Assembly (NCBI RefSeq): GCF_910592395.1
Contig: NC_088312.1
Coordinates: forward strand, 3,968,001 to 4,032,000
DNA length: 64,000 nt
Reading direction: 5' to 3'
DNA from: Lineus longissimus
Lineage: Eukaryota > Nemertea > Pilidiophora > Heteronemertea > Lineidae
The stretch's first letter is position 1. Each line of letters starts with the position of its first letter. The translations under genes and the position numbers were made by a program. Below are positions 36,271 to 49,600 of this stretch, piece after piece. The notes beneath the pieces are model-generated. The model did no database searches. It had not been told where the DNA came from and saw nothing but the letters and a program-made list of their open reading frames with translations.

Positions 36271-37654
36271 AAGCATCTTAGATCTTACAGATCTTAGTCC
36301 GGCATTGCATAGAGATATTGTTGTTGGGCAGTTCTTATATAGGCTAATAATTTGGTTTCATGGCTTCATGGTTTGCTTGGGATATCAACCTGCAAGAGCA
36401 ATTTTTTTTGATTTCGAACTTCACTAAATTTCATTTACAAAAACACCTTTCATTGTGCTTCATCATGCAGCATAATGACATCAAATGTGCCACTGACTAT
36501 TCTTGACCTGTATCGACTGACGAACCTTTTGTGTCGGTACACATGGGTGAGTTTGATCTACAGAAGTTACCGAAGAAATAAGGAAAAGTTGGTGAATTAA
36601 TGCATTTTATTTGTTTATCATATGAACTGTTTATCATGAAAGTTTAACATACAACGTATACATCGTATGGTGATCAACACTTTTACGAGTTAATAAAAAA
36701 ACGAAAGCCTTTTTCCCCCCCCAAAAAAACATTCTCAGAAAAGGAATAGAGGGCTTGTTTAATCAAGTGCCACCATTTTTAAGGCAGATATATAATCCTA
36801 CATGTACAGATTATTTTGACAGTGCGAAGGTGCTTTAAAATGAATTTAACGTTAGCACCAACAACTGAACTTGAACAATGATAATCACAGACATCTTAGT
36901 GATACTAACCACTACCTAACATTCAAAGCATTTCAAGAAAGATTCTACATGACACTTCAACAGGCCAACTGGGAACAAGGGAACTGTAGAAATAGCATTC
37001 CGCGAAGATGACGTCACTGCAGCTGCTGCCCTCTATTTCCCCATCGCTGAATTACAGGCAATGTCGGACAAACATGCGGCTTCGTAATGGATTCAGGCTT
37101 TCTAACTAGGGCAGTTAGATTCAATCTGGCAGATGTCCGAGTGTTGGAAATACTACATAATTGTTCTGAATATTTCTCTCTCTCACTCTATGGTATCATT
37201 CATGCTAAAAACAATGCAGGGTCAAAGATAATTGACTTTGAAATAAGCTCAAATGCGTAGAAATAAGTGTCGATGTCCGACTGTCACGTGACTAAAACGT
37301 CATGAATATCTTATTCAAATGACCTTGTGAGCTATAAATAGTAACGTCGCGGAATACTATTGCGGTGCCTCGTAATCGTATTTGTTGTTTTCAAATCAAT
37401 CTGAAGACTATGCAAGTCATAGTTGTGGGTAGCAAGGATTGCCAGAAGTTCAAAAATTCATCAATTTTCTCTCAAATGAGTCTCATCACACGAGACAACC
37501 TGGATATGCCTATCGATATGGTCAGAAGTTACAGTATTAACCCTAGCAGACAGACCTAGGTGCACCATATATTTCTGACCGCATGCTTATGTGTCAAGGC
37601 CACTCTCTCTACCAGCTCAGAGAATCAGAAATTAAATTTTTTGATTCCTCCATC
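36271..37654. other. intergenic DNA between convergent genes
   Basis: The 35.2-kb gene and the 17-exon gene converge here, so this holds their 3' UTRs. No other gene is seen. Confidence 0.4.
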
Positions 37655-40600
37655 TCACTTGTCCCTTGTGTCATCTAAAGGATTATCCACTACAGACGTA
37701 TGTATCATGATAAATAAAGGAATATAAGTTAAAAAGTCCAATAAGTCTAGTGCGTGCAGGTGTTGTAATTTTTCCCGGACTTGTCGTTCATGTTGAATGC
37801 TCACCCCACCTGCTCGAAGTTCAACGCACAGTTGATCTATTGGAATGGTGTTGGTTTCTGGGTCTACGTTACACTCCCATAACGTCTGAAAGAATATAAA
37901 AATTCATCTTAATCACATAAATATAGCTCGATAAAACATCTCAAATTTACCTTTCCAGGCAAACTGGTACTAAAACGAATCTATCCTGTACACACTTGAG
38001 TGTAAGTTCAACCTGTCTTGACCACATACAAACTACACCATGAAAATGTAGCATAGTCATCCATGCTCATTTTAGTTTTATCTCCTGAGTAAAGATGATA
38101 AGATTCCTCACTTCCGGGGACAATGTGACAATGTGAATAATGAACAAGAAATCATCTGTCTGGCGTTATATGTTTCTTTTAACTAAATTACACTCTATAA
38201 ATTGCTCCAATGCAGGTGTCTCTCGAGATTTAGTGAAATCTTACAATGATAAACTAAGAAAATTCATCTGCTGTTACACAGTCAACAAACATGCACCTGC
38301 ATATTGAGGACCTACCAATTCTGTGCCTGGGTCTTAATGGAGGGGTGTAAGGTAATATTACTCTGACTGTAACAAATGCTTACCTTACACATGAACATTT
38401 TCATGTCCAACATTTTGAAATCAATTCTGCCAATGAGATTTCTCATCCATGAACTGAAGAAAAAAAATTGCACTGAATACAAGGCTATCCTCAACACTAG
38501 GAAGAAGAAGAAAATAATAAACTTTGTCTGTTTTTTCCTCTCATTCCTAAGGTTATAGGAAATGGTTAAAGCGTAATTCATTTCCTCCACCGAATAATGT
38601 AATTCAGGATAAATATTTCTTTTGTGATCGAAATTTGGCAAAAATGTGTACGTGCATTACTCATGCAATACTTACTCTAGTGCATTGATTTTCTGAGAAA
38701 GGGCACAGACGACAGAAAACAACTTTAGGTCAGCACCATCTGTAATCTTATAGCCAACATGTTCCAACACCTATAAAAAGAGAAAAGTTGAGTCACAAGA
38801 GGTGATAAAACACACGAACAATACAATGTCAGGGCAACGTCTTATCACATAGGCCTGGCTGTCACTGGTAGAAGCTGCCAATAGTCAAGAGTGGGGAAAC
38901 CGTATAATGGCAATGGCAGTACTTCAAGTTACATACAACTTTGACCTGTATCAAGAACACGAAAACATTTGCAAAAAGGAAAGTAATAGGTTTTGATAAC
39001 ATTTAGCAAACTACCACTTACTCTGTAAATGTATTCCTGTTCAGAATCAGAGAGACCTCTGTTGATGCCTTTCAAGCCCATTAGGGTCTCCTCAAAGTCC
39101 AACATACCATCATCATCCTCATCAACCTGCAATCACACATGTTTCTTTAATCAAGAACCTGTTTCTCTTTTGAATTTACTTTGATCAGATATTGTTACAG
39201 TGTCCAGAAACACTGTATAATTATATATTTGAACTTATAGTTGTAAATTAGCTAATGAAAAGTATAAAATCGATATTAAGTTGTTGAGTCGGTTCTTTCG
39301 GATCTCTCCATTGGCAGTCACTATTCTTATAAACTACCAGGTCAAGATTTACAGCCTCTGCAGGGGCAAACCTAACGTTAAACTGGGTATCGGCTGATTG
39401 TTTTATCCCAGAAACGACATCTCGTATCAAGCGCGCAGCGTTACATGGTAGCAGAGCGTATACGTAGTTACATGGTAGCAGAGCGGCGTTACACTAGAAA
39501 CATTGCTCAGCACATTCGTTCAGGGCATCTTCCCAACAATGCACCCCTGTTGGGTTTTCCATTCAATACAGAGCTGTATTATCTTTATGGTCAAGGAAGA
39601 GGGGTTGGCAATAGGCTCTCTGCGGTGTGAGGGAGGGAGAAACAACCAAATCTGCATGAAAATTCCTGGGAGGGCAGTCTCCCCGCCCAACTTAATATGG
39701 CTCTGACAAATGTGTCAATGCTAGCGCATGTAAACCAACAAATACCAGCATTCAAAAGACAAATGTTTCCTTTTGATGATACAACACAAAAGAGAGATCT
39801 ATGTGGTTAACACAGAAAACATCAATGCAAAGTATAACTCACGATATCATCGTCACTATGACATTTAACTCAACATCACTTTCACACCACGAATGCTCGC
39901 GGTGCAATCATGCAAGAATTCTAGCATATTGCAGAAAATCGAATCTCTGAAAGAAAGCGTTTATTTTTATCACTTACTACATCAAAGGTTTTCTTGTACA
40001 TCTCTAGGTTTCCCTTATTGAAAATGCAATATTTTGCTAAGAAATCATCTGAAAAATAAAGAAGGAAATTAAAAGGTAATGAATGGAGATATGTTTTCTT
40101 TAGCATCGTAGTGCTCAAGACTTGTGGGAGGAAAATGGGTGATGGGAAAAAAATGGAAATTAATTTGTGGTTAAATATTACCGTTTGAGACACCCGTAAT
40201 GATATAGTTGAATTCAGCTATTACTGGTATTCTAGAAAATGTATTGCACTAACTCACAGAAATTTTTTGATACAATGCTAAAAAGCCACAACATGTACAA
40301 AGAAACACAACTGCACACTTCTTCAGCCAATTAGCATTTTGACACGAAGGATGTAAAACAATTTTTGAATGAAACAGCCAATTATATTTTTTCTTCGCTG
40401 TAAAAATGCTCCTCCTATGGGTAATCTGCTCAAGTAATAACCATTGATAAGATACCCGAAGTATGAACACATTTTCAATAGTAACCCTGTGGAAGGATTC
40501 ATCATGAGAGGCCATCATCTTTCTTTACATCAAATTCGATGAGCTTACACATTTATAACTCATGATGAACTGCAACTTACTACTAAATAGTCCGTGAGAT

Positions 40601-43600
40601 TACATCATGAACGTTGGCTACGGCATTCACACTGGATTTATCAGCAAATGTTAAGACCAGCTTATGCCCTTTCGCAGCATTACAAAGATCAGCATAGTAT
40701 TCTTTACACTCGTTTTATTCTCTCTTACTACGACGTACTGACTGATTATACAGCGATTTCATCTCCCCACTCTCTAAATGTACAAAGCATAGCAGTACTT
40801 TTTTAAGACGTGTTTTTCATCAGACCTCTATAGAGCTCAAAAAGGTTTTGCTGCAATAATTTAAACTTGCCCCACATTGATACTAGAATTAAAGGACTCT
40901 TACATTCATCAAAGTTGATTCCTTCATCATCATCATCATCCTGATCTTCCTCACCATCCTTGTATTTCTTCCCCCTTAATCTCTCAAACAACAATGCAGC
41001 CTTTCGTCGCCTCTCTTCAGCTATTCTTTGGCGTTCACGCTCATCCTCCAATGATGTGTCTCTAACCCTTGGCCCCCATCGTTTCTTGTACGCTTCATCA
41101 TCTTCATCCTCTTTCTGCGTCGGGGATGGAGTTCGTGGTGGTGTAGGGGTCTTTGGGGGTGGCGTAGGTACCTTGGGTTCGTCTGGTAGTTTTTCCATTA
41201 TTTCTAAGAAATAACAAGAAAACAACTTTTTCTCTTTGTAACAGCAATTGGAAGATCTTACCTGATGAGTCATCATATTTATTATGGCTTGGGATCTTTC
41301 AGACTACCATTCTTATATCCGAATTCAGTATATTTGTTGAGTTTAAAAACAGTGTGTATCAAATCTTATTACGAGAAGCAACTGTATCGGTACTTTGTTT
41401 TCTACCAAGTTTATTAAAACACAGATCATTTCATATTAAAAGGTTACTTTGTACGTGGCGTGTCATAAGCAAGAAACAACAACATCAAGTACTAGTACAG
41501 TCTTGAAAACTTCAACATTTCATGTACATTTACATTTACATCCAAGAAGTTCTGTATCTGAAATGGATTCATCATTTGTCTTCTTAATCATCTACAACAT
41601 CATGACATAACAAACACTGAACACCACTTTCCATGCAGAAAAAAATCCATCTGTCTCACAACAGCGACAAACTATCTGACAAAACCAAAACTTGAAATAA
41701 TATGGAAAACTTCTTTTTAGGTTTTCCTGAACAAATGTTATAACAGAATATGATTAAAATTTACCATATACCAAGGAGGTTAGACTCAGACACCGTGAAA
41801 CAGAAATATATGGTAAATAGATTCCCTGTACCATTCCAAAGAAGAGTTAAAGTTAATGTCTAAGTTCGCATTATTTTGCACTTTAAAAAATTAATCTTCT
41901 TAGGCATAACAATGGTAAAGATGGTAAGTAGCTTTCCCACGCCATGCTAAAGAAAATATAAAGTTAACGTTTAAGTTCCCAATTATATAGCACTTTTCCT
42001 ATTAATCCTCATCAAAGCACTTAGGCATCTTAATCCTTATCAAAGCGCTTATTAGACTTTCCAGAGTATACGGGAGAATGTTAAGGAACAGGTACTAAGC
42101 GCATCTCTAAACCTTTGAAGTCTTACGTGGAAATAACAAATGACGATTCGAACTCATGACTTCTCGGTCTGAAGAGCGGTACCCTAACCACTTCAACACC
42201 GCGCGTTTCACTTTGCGAGGAGGAACTTCTGAAACTTAAATATCTGTAATGTCTGCCAGGTTATCATGACTTGTTATAAGATTCTGGATGAAGAGGAAGA
42301 AATGTCTGTATCGTCCTATTCCTTCTAAACAGCTTGATTGTAAAGCAATCCGTGATGGGTGAAGTTTGGATATCAAAGTTAAGGGGATAGTTTAAACCCT
42401 TAACCTTTCTCGGATGAATGCATTTGCTTAGTCTAATAAAGAGAAAAAAAGAGCTACATCGCAAAGTGGATGATATATCAATAAAAAAATACATAAAAAT
42501 ATGTTGTTTAAGATTGTCAAATTTTGGATGAAAACATATTCGGAATAACAACAAATGTAATCACAACAACAAAAACAAATTTTTGGTTTGGGTATTTGTT
42601 TTAAAACACTCACAAAAGCTTACTTTTTGCGATAAAGCTCTTTTTGCTGTAAACCAAGACCATGCATTCCACATGTACAACATTTAGAAAATAAAAAATA
42701 ATGATTATTTAAACCACCTCCAAATAATATTTCATTTGTCCAAGTCTTACCAGATTCGTTGTCCTTGTCCTCGTCAGAATCTATATATCGGAAACAAATT
42801 ATGCTCTTCATGAATTGAATATCACTATACATGTATCACAACATGGATACCAACAAAAAGGGATAAGCTAGATAAATTTCTGGTATCAACTATAGCCCAG
42901 AGTGAAACTGAAGTCAACACGATTCATCTTCAAAATATGTTGATGCTCTAAGCTATTAATTGATTAATGCCACTGTTGTTAACGAAAATGGATCTTTCTC
43001 TAGAACCAATGGCTTTTTGTGCCATTTGAAATGTTAGTCCTTAGTCTATAAATGTGAGCTTGGCCTTGCTATAGGCCGTGCAATGTCACGCAATATATAC
43101 CCATTCAAATGTGAGCTTTGCCCTGTCTTTGCAGGGCTATGAATTGCCATGTGTAGTGCTTTTCAAATGCAAAATCCGACACCATGCAGTGTGTTACAAT
43201 TAGCGGTAATTCAAAGTTGCTTACCAAATACGGGGGCATCTAGGAATATAGATTAAAAACTTATTATATAAAGTTATAAGTCGATGATGACAGGATCCTA
43301 CAATTAGCAATAATTCTCCTAAATGTGCTAACCAGGACAACAACACCTTCTAAGATCTCAGGTTAGCTGAGCATTATCAATCAGCTATTCTGCAAACACG
43401 GAAGTGCTAACCATCGAAGAAGGCATCACATAATCAAACAACATCAATAGAGTTAATCAAATAGATGGCAGGACATTGTAAGCAAGACAAGAGCAGGATG
43501 TTTAATAATTGACAGTTAATCATCATGATACAATTACACTCGAAGAAAAGCTATGGTCAGATGATTCAACTTGCTGAAATGACTAAACTGAAAGCAGCTC

Positions 43601-46600
43601 GCAAGCTAGAATCACTGGTCATACTTGCAACTATCACTGGCTACATCCACATATACTCACAAAGTACAACATTTGTCCTTTAGTTATATTAAGGAGGGAA
43701 TCTTGAAGGAAAATACTCTCCTCACATCAAATAATATAGGTGGCTTCTTTTGCATTTCAAACAAAAATATAGATTTCAGATATATATGTAGATATAGCTT
43801 GTGTAGCATCTTTTTAGACAAAGGTATAGGTTCTAAAGCATTTTAGGTAAACTTAGGATTTCAGATACAGGTCCCCTCCTATAGTTGCAAGGCCAGGTGG
43901 GCTACTAGTACATGTACACGATAACATCGATACCTTAAAAGCACAGTAACTAAAAAGACCTGCTTCTATGTAATGACAAAACTGGATTGCAAAGAGTTTG
44001 GTGACATGCATACACTGACCATCTCTTACCTGGGAGAATTGGTGCATGTACCTCCTTTAGTTTTAACATGGCAGCTAGGTGCAGGAGAGTTAAAATGGTT
44101 AGTTAGAAGGGAATAGGTTGTGTAGAATTTGTTATCAATTTCAATTGCTGATGGTATAAAATAGAAAAAAAAAACATTCTAAAAGACAAAATTGTTGTCA
44201 AAAAATTCTTCAGTAAGGGCGTACTATTATTAAAGAAGAGTCATAATTTAGAGACAATCAGGTCAGCAAAATCAAAGAACAGTGCAATACCTTATTAAGT
44301 CAATCAGTGGATGATCAGAAGTGACAGTCAAGAAATCCGTCACCACAATACTAACAAAGAGTGCACAAAAGGATTAGGAAACTATGGAAAAAGATGGAAG
44401 AATTCCTTGTTACTAATGATTAAAAGTGACCTAACCATCACCAAGATACAAAAGAATGATTTTGGATTCAAACTGATAATTTTTAAATCAAAGCAGGAAA
44501 ACGTTGTTAAATGTGTAACATACCATTTTCACCTTCGCTTGAGAAGTCTTCATCATCAAAAATCCATGAGACTTTCTTCCTCTGCTCAAACTGTGGTGTC
44601 AAACTTTTTGGTGGCTCCTCAACAGGAATAGCCTTTGCTTTCACAACCTTGGTTTTCTTTACTACTGGTGCCCTTGGCTTTTTGGGCTTCTTTGTGTCCT
44701 GAAATTAATATTATTATTATTAAAGACATTTTTATAGCACTTAACGTTGTTAAAACTTCTAAGCGCTTTACAATTTATAATAAAACAATAAAACATTAAT
44801 ACATGATAGAATAAAAGTCATTACTAAAGAAAACGTGCAAGTGGGATTTAAAAAAAAGAAAAAAAAAAGAAAAAAAAGTTTATACAGTAGAAAAGATGTT
44901 CAATGTTTGGTACAAAATGTATATTGTTAATGATTTTATTGCATTAATTTTATCTAAATCCAAACGCATTATTGTATGTGTACCTATGAATCATGTAATG
45001 GTAACTTGTCTAAGAATGATAGAAAGAAGTAGGCAGGTATTGGGAAAGAAACCTCTTGATTTGCAACAACCTTAAATGAAAGAGACAACTTACGTTAAGT
45101 ATTCTAATTTGGGTATTTCTCTATATTTTGGACTTAGAAGTTTAAGATTATACATATATATATAGAGGTATTTTTAAACAGCATGTGAAATCTGTGAAAT
45201 GTGTGAAATATGTGAAATCTCGTAAAAATCGAGTAATAGTAGTATGTTTGCCATTCTTTCTATTAAAAGTTGTTTGTTTTTTAATTTGATGCTGTAACAA
45301 TAACAATTTTAAGCACTATTAATTCATTTTGATATGACAACAAGAGGCTTATGCACGATTTGTTGAGTAGTTCATTTTTGATTGGTTACCTCGGTTGACG
45401 ACTCTCCTACCTGTAATTGATATGTTGAAGTTGAAGATGAGGTGTTCATGTTACTTCAAGTTATTTGATCGGATTTTCCTTTTAGCATTAAGTGAAATTG
45501 TGAAGTGGATTGTGATATATGACTGACGCAGAAAATCGTATCCAAGTTTTCAGTTACTGTGAACTAGGAAATATTTGCAGCCATTTCTTTTTTGCAGTTT
45601 TGTAAAAGCCTTCTGTTGGATATGACAAGATCTTTTTTAAGCTGTAGTTGGAGGCACTGCTGCTTTGATACATAGGAGCTGCCATAGGCATGTGAGTTTT
45701 TCCTGTTTGAAGCAAACATCACATACAATCAGGGCTTTAAGTCAACCAGTGCTAATGCATCAGCTTACATGAGTACCATTCCCAAGCAGAGCAATGTCAA
45801 TTTGTACGCCTGAAAGATTACTCTTAAGCAAACCGAATGAATACAGAAGTATCTGAACAGAGTGTCATCAGACAGGGGACAAATCAAGATAGACACAAAC
45901 GTGAATCATTGATCTGCATGTAAAGAAAATGACATGAAAAACAACACTGTCTGACAGGGTAGGATCATGGTAATCTGAGAGCTCACTTTTTATTTGCTAA
46001 GTTAAACGTTTTTGTAGCACCTTCGTCAAAAACACACTCGTCTGTGTGTCAGCAAATTACATGAATCTCAAATGTATCTTGTCACACTCTACATGAAAGC
46101 TACTCAATTTGTGAATAGTCAGAAAAGATGTTACAAGCGTCAGTGGTATTTCTGAAGAAGTATTTTAGGAATGAGGCATATCATTTAGGACTGCTTTTAA
46201 TTTGCCGTAGAAGTAAAATCACTTTTTCTGTTATCAGCTGAGAAACAAATGCATTGCAACATGTAAAAGTAGTCTCTTAAGACTGGCATGATGAAGCAAA
46301 AGGAAATGTAGCAAGTACACAGTAAGGCCTGCAAGGGATGACAAACACACAATTTAAAAACGAGGAAATTAATTTTTTAAGCAACAAAACAAATCAAGAA
46401 ATGAAGAGAAGCTCATATCAAACCGATTCCTTTTCTATAAAAAGTGAATTTCTTTAATAAATTTGAGAGAGGTGATACGTTCCTGCAAAAAACCCCAAAA
46501 GAATGGATGAGGATAGATCTCGTGCAAAATAAAAGTAAAATTGGTGGCTTCGTTTCCTTCTTTAGACATGTTTGACAAGGAATATTATATCACCAAAATA

Positions 46601-49600
46601 GGAAGATTCATGAAAGAAGATAAAAGAACAACAGAATGGAATTCACTTCATGCAAGGGAAAAACCAGTGACGACATCAATAGTTGGCATGCTGTGACAAC
46701 AGTTTGTACCTGGTCACCAGGCGGATCCTTGTCCACAACAGGATTCTGCAACTTTAGACGGCAGTTATCAGTCACATCAGTTGATGCGTATTCCTTTGAA
46801 TCGCTAGAAGCTGCATCAGCAAGATTCAGGTCCAAATCCACAGCTTTTAAAACGCTGTCCTCCTGCTCTCCTTTCTTTCTAATTTTCGTCGTTTGGTTTG
46901 GGCGCTTTTTCAATTGTCCTTGTTTAGTATTATCCTTTAAATTTCCTTTCTTTGAAGTTCCTTTAGTCCACGTCCTGGCTTTCTTCTTCTTTTTCTCTGC
47001 CAACTCAACTTGTCCCTGCTCTTGCAAGCTCTATGAATGATGGTAATATGAATAGTGACTACTACCAAATGTACCAAATGGATCGCCGATCAATAAATTT
47101 GATAAAGGATAAAGGATCATTGATTGTCGATTTGGTTCATTGCAGCCACGATATGGATACTGCATTAGCAAGAATGAAACAGAAGCTGATTTAGTGTGCA
47201 TAATTGAATTCTCTAGTATAAGTTTGCCTTAATGGGCTTACGGCCGCTGAAAGTAGATTTCATGGATGTGAAGGTTTTTGCTGATGATGTGAGATAAAGG
47301 TTGAAGAGGGCTAACGAGAACCATCAAATCGAATTGTATTGGCGTAAGGCATGTTGATGTAACGACTTGAGTGGGAGCAAGGCGTATTAAGTTGAGATGT
47401 ATATCTCTTTTGAGATTTATCACATCCAAACATGAGCAAGTTTATACATAAAAACACCAAGTTTCTTGGGTGATATAATTTCACAATACGTACACAAAGT
47501 AAAGCAAAGTTCTTCAAAGCAAGCCTTAAAGTCGCTGAGAGGATATTATTCACGAATGTTCTTGAATAGAAAATAGGTTTAAGAAAGGTGTTGGCAAATT
47601 GGTAAGCATCAGGGACAAACTTGTTTACCCATGCAGAGTCAGAGAATGTGTTTGAAGGTTTTACAACATCAAAACCAAAGTAAGGATTACCATCTACCAA
47701 GAAGAAAAAATGTATTTCGAGTAGGCTAGAGAGCAAGTCATGCATCGAATTGCACCATTCCCACAAGAAAATAGGTAACATGAACACTGTGTTATATTCA
47801 AGGCGTTTTTGAGATCAAATTTCAAAATTCCTTAATTCAAAGATCAAGTTCAAGAGAAAGGAGTGCATAATGAAGAAAGGAGAAAAGTTTAAGAACCTTA
47901 TCAACAATCCTTTCTTTTAGTGGATGGCATGGTTTTACAGTTAAACGTCATTCAATGTCGAAGTTATCTAATGATCGCCCAACAAAATTCTTATCATTTT
48001 CCGTATTTTTATTGTAAAGTACACGAAGGCAAGTGTGTTCTCTCCTTTATTATTTACTTTTTCTACAAACTATAATGTGATCAAATGACACTACATGTAT
48101 AAATGAAACCAAGTATCTTTTCTATCAACATGCAAATATTCCTAGAGTCAATTTTTTAGTGGCTGTGAAAAAGTGCCTTCTACTTCCTGTCCCTTCAATA
48201 AGCCAATATCACGTTGCTGTGAGAGAAACTCGTGATATAACAAATCATCGTTGCTCGCAGAGAGATTCTGTCATGGTATAGTGCTTGATTGTAATTTCCA
48301 TTCATAACAAATAGGTCACGAACAGAATGCTGGGTAGGATAGGACCTAGTTCCCTATCTGTGCATGCATGCTAGTCACCTGAAGACCAACAAGTGTACTC
48401 ATATTTGTATCTCCTGCCTATAATCTCCCTTCGAATATCAAAATGGTGGCCATGCAGCAAAGTGTGAAAAGTATCAAAAAAATATCGTGATAAAGTTAAA
48501 ATTAAAGTCTATCCAACCCAACAAAGCTACCTAGTCTAACACACAGCCTGATGAACGGCAAAAGCTGGCTGATATAACTTTTCTATTTTAAGGTGGCACC
48601 GTTTATACTGCTTTTTTGCCTTCTTCTGGAAAAGTTCTCATTTCTATATAGAAAGGCTTTTTAATGACTTATCGAATAAAAATGTTTAATGATAATATTT
48701 TCTTACAATTGCAATACCAGTACAACATGTAAGGGGACTGGGTGATTATCATACTTGGAAAGTTGAGGTGGTCCAATGATTACAGTTTTTTGTCTGAATG
48801 AATGATGCGAACATACCTATCGCCAATTAAAGAACATTGACATAGACAGAATTTGATGATTTTTCCGATCAAACTGGTCATTCTTACAGCTTGAATAATT
48901 TATCTCTACGTGTAAGTGTAAGTATTCATAGGATACATAACACAAATAGTCATTCAAGGAAAAGAAATTAGAAAAAAATCAGACATTGGAAATCGTTCTT
49001 GATAAAAGTAAAAAAATCATCAAGTTCTGTAACTGAACCAAGCTGATGAAGACTAGACAGCTTTCCTGAGAGTCTGAGAAAATGTTACTACCATCACTGA
49101 TCTCTCCGGTCTTTTTGAGCAAATAGTTCTAGATATCGTCAAACAACCCGGAAAAAACTGGCCAAACATGTCACAGCCAAAGAAATTTCTGTCTGGTGTG
49201 AGGTGAGGTTTTTGTGTTCTGCGAAGCGGCGACCTGGCCTGGCAAGTTCAGGAAAAAAGTAACGTTAATTATAAAGGTGAATCATGAACTTGCTAACCAA
49301 AGGTCAGGAATGGATGTACTGTAATTTTCAAGAGAAGTGACCAACTTCTAAACACTAGAACTCTTTTTCAAATATATAAGGTCAGTTAGTTTATAGGCAA
49401 CACACCCCCTGTACTGGGTATGCATTGGATTTGTCATATCCAACATGCTTGTCATATCCAACATGCTTGTCATATCCAACATGCTGGTCATATCCAACAT
49501 GCTTGTCATATCCAACATGCTGGTCATATCCAACATGCTTGTCATATCCAACATGCTGGTCATATCCAACATGCTTGTCATAGCCAACATGCTGGTCATA

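Noticed and set aside
42130-42207. Possible tRNA-Glu gene
   Set aside because: A and B boxes are present, but the acceptor and D/T arms do not pair and no Pol III terminator fits; a SINE head is more likely.
47311-47787. 158-codon minus-strand frame containing a protein-like DGNPYFGFDVVKPSNTF segment after a good acceptor
   Set aside because: Entry would be in phase 1, but the upstream exon (50395-50483) ends in phase 0 and joins cleanly to 46710-47030. An unseen exon would be needed to use it.
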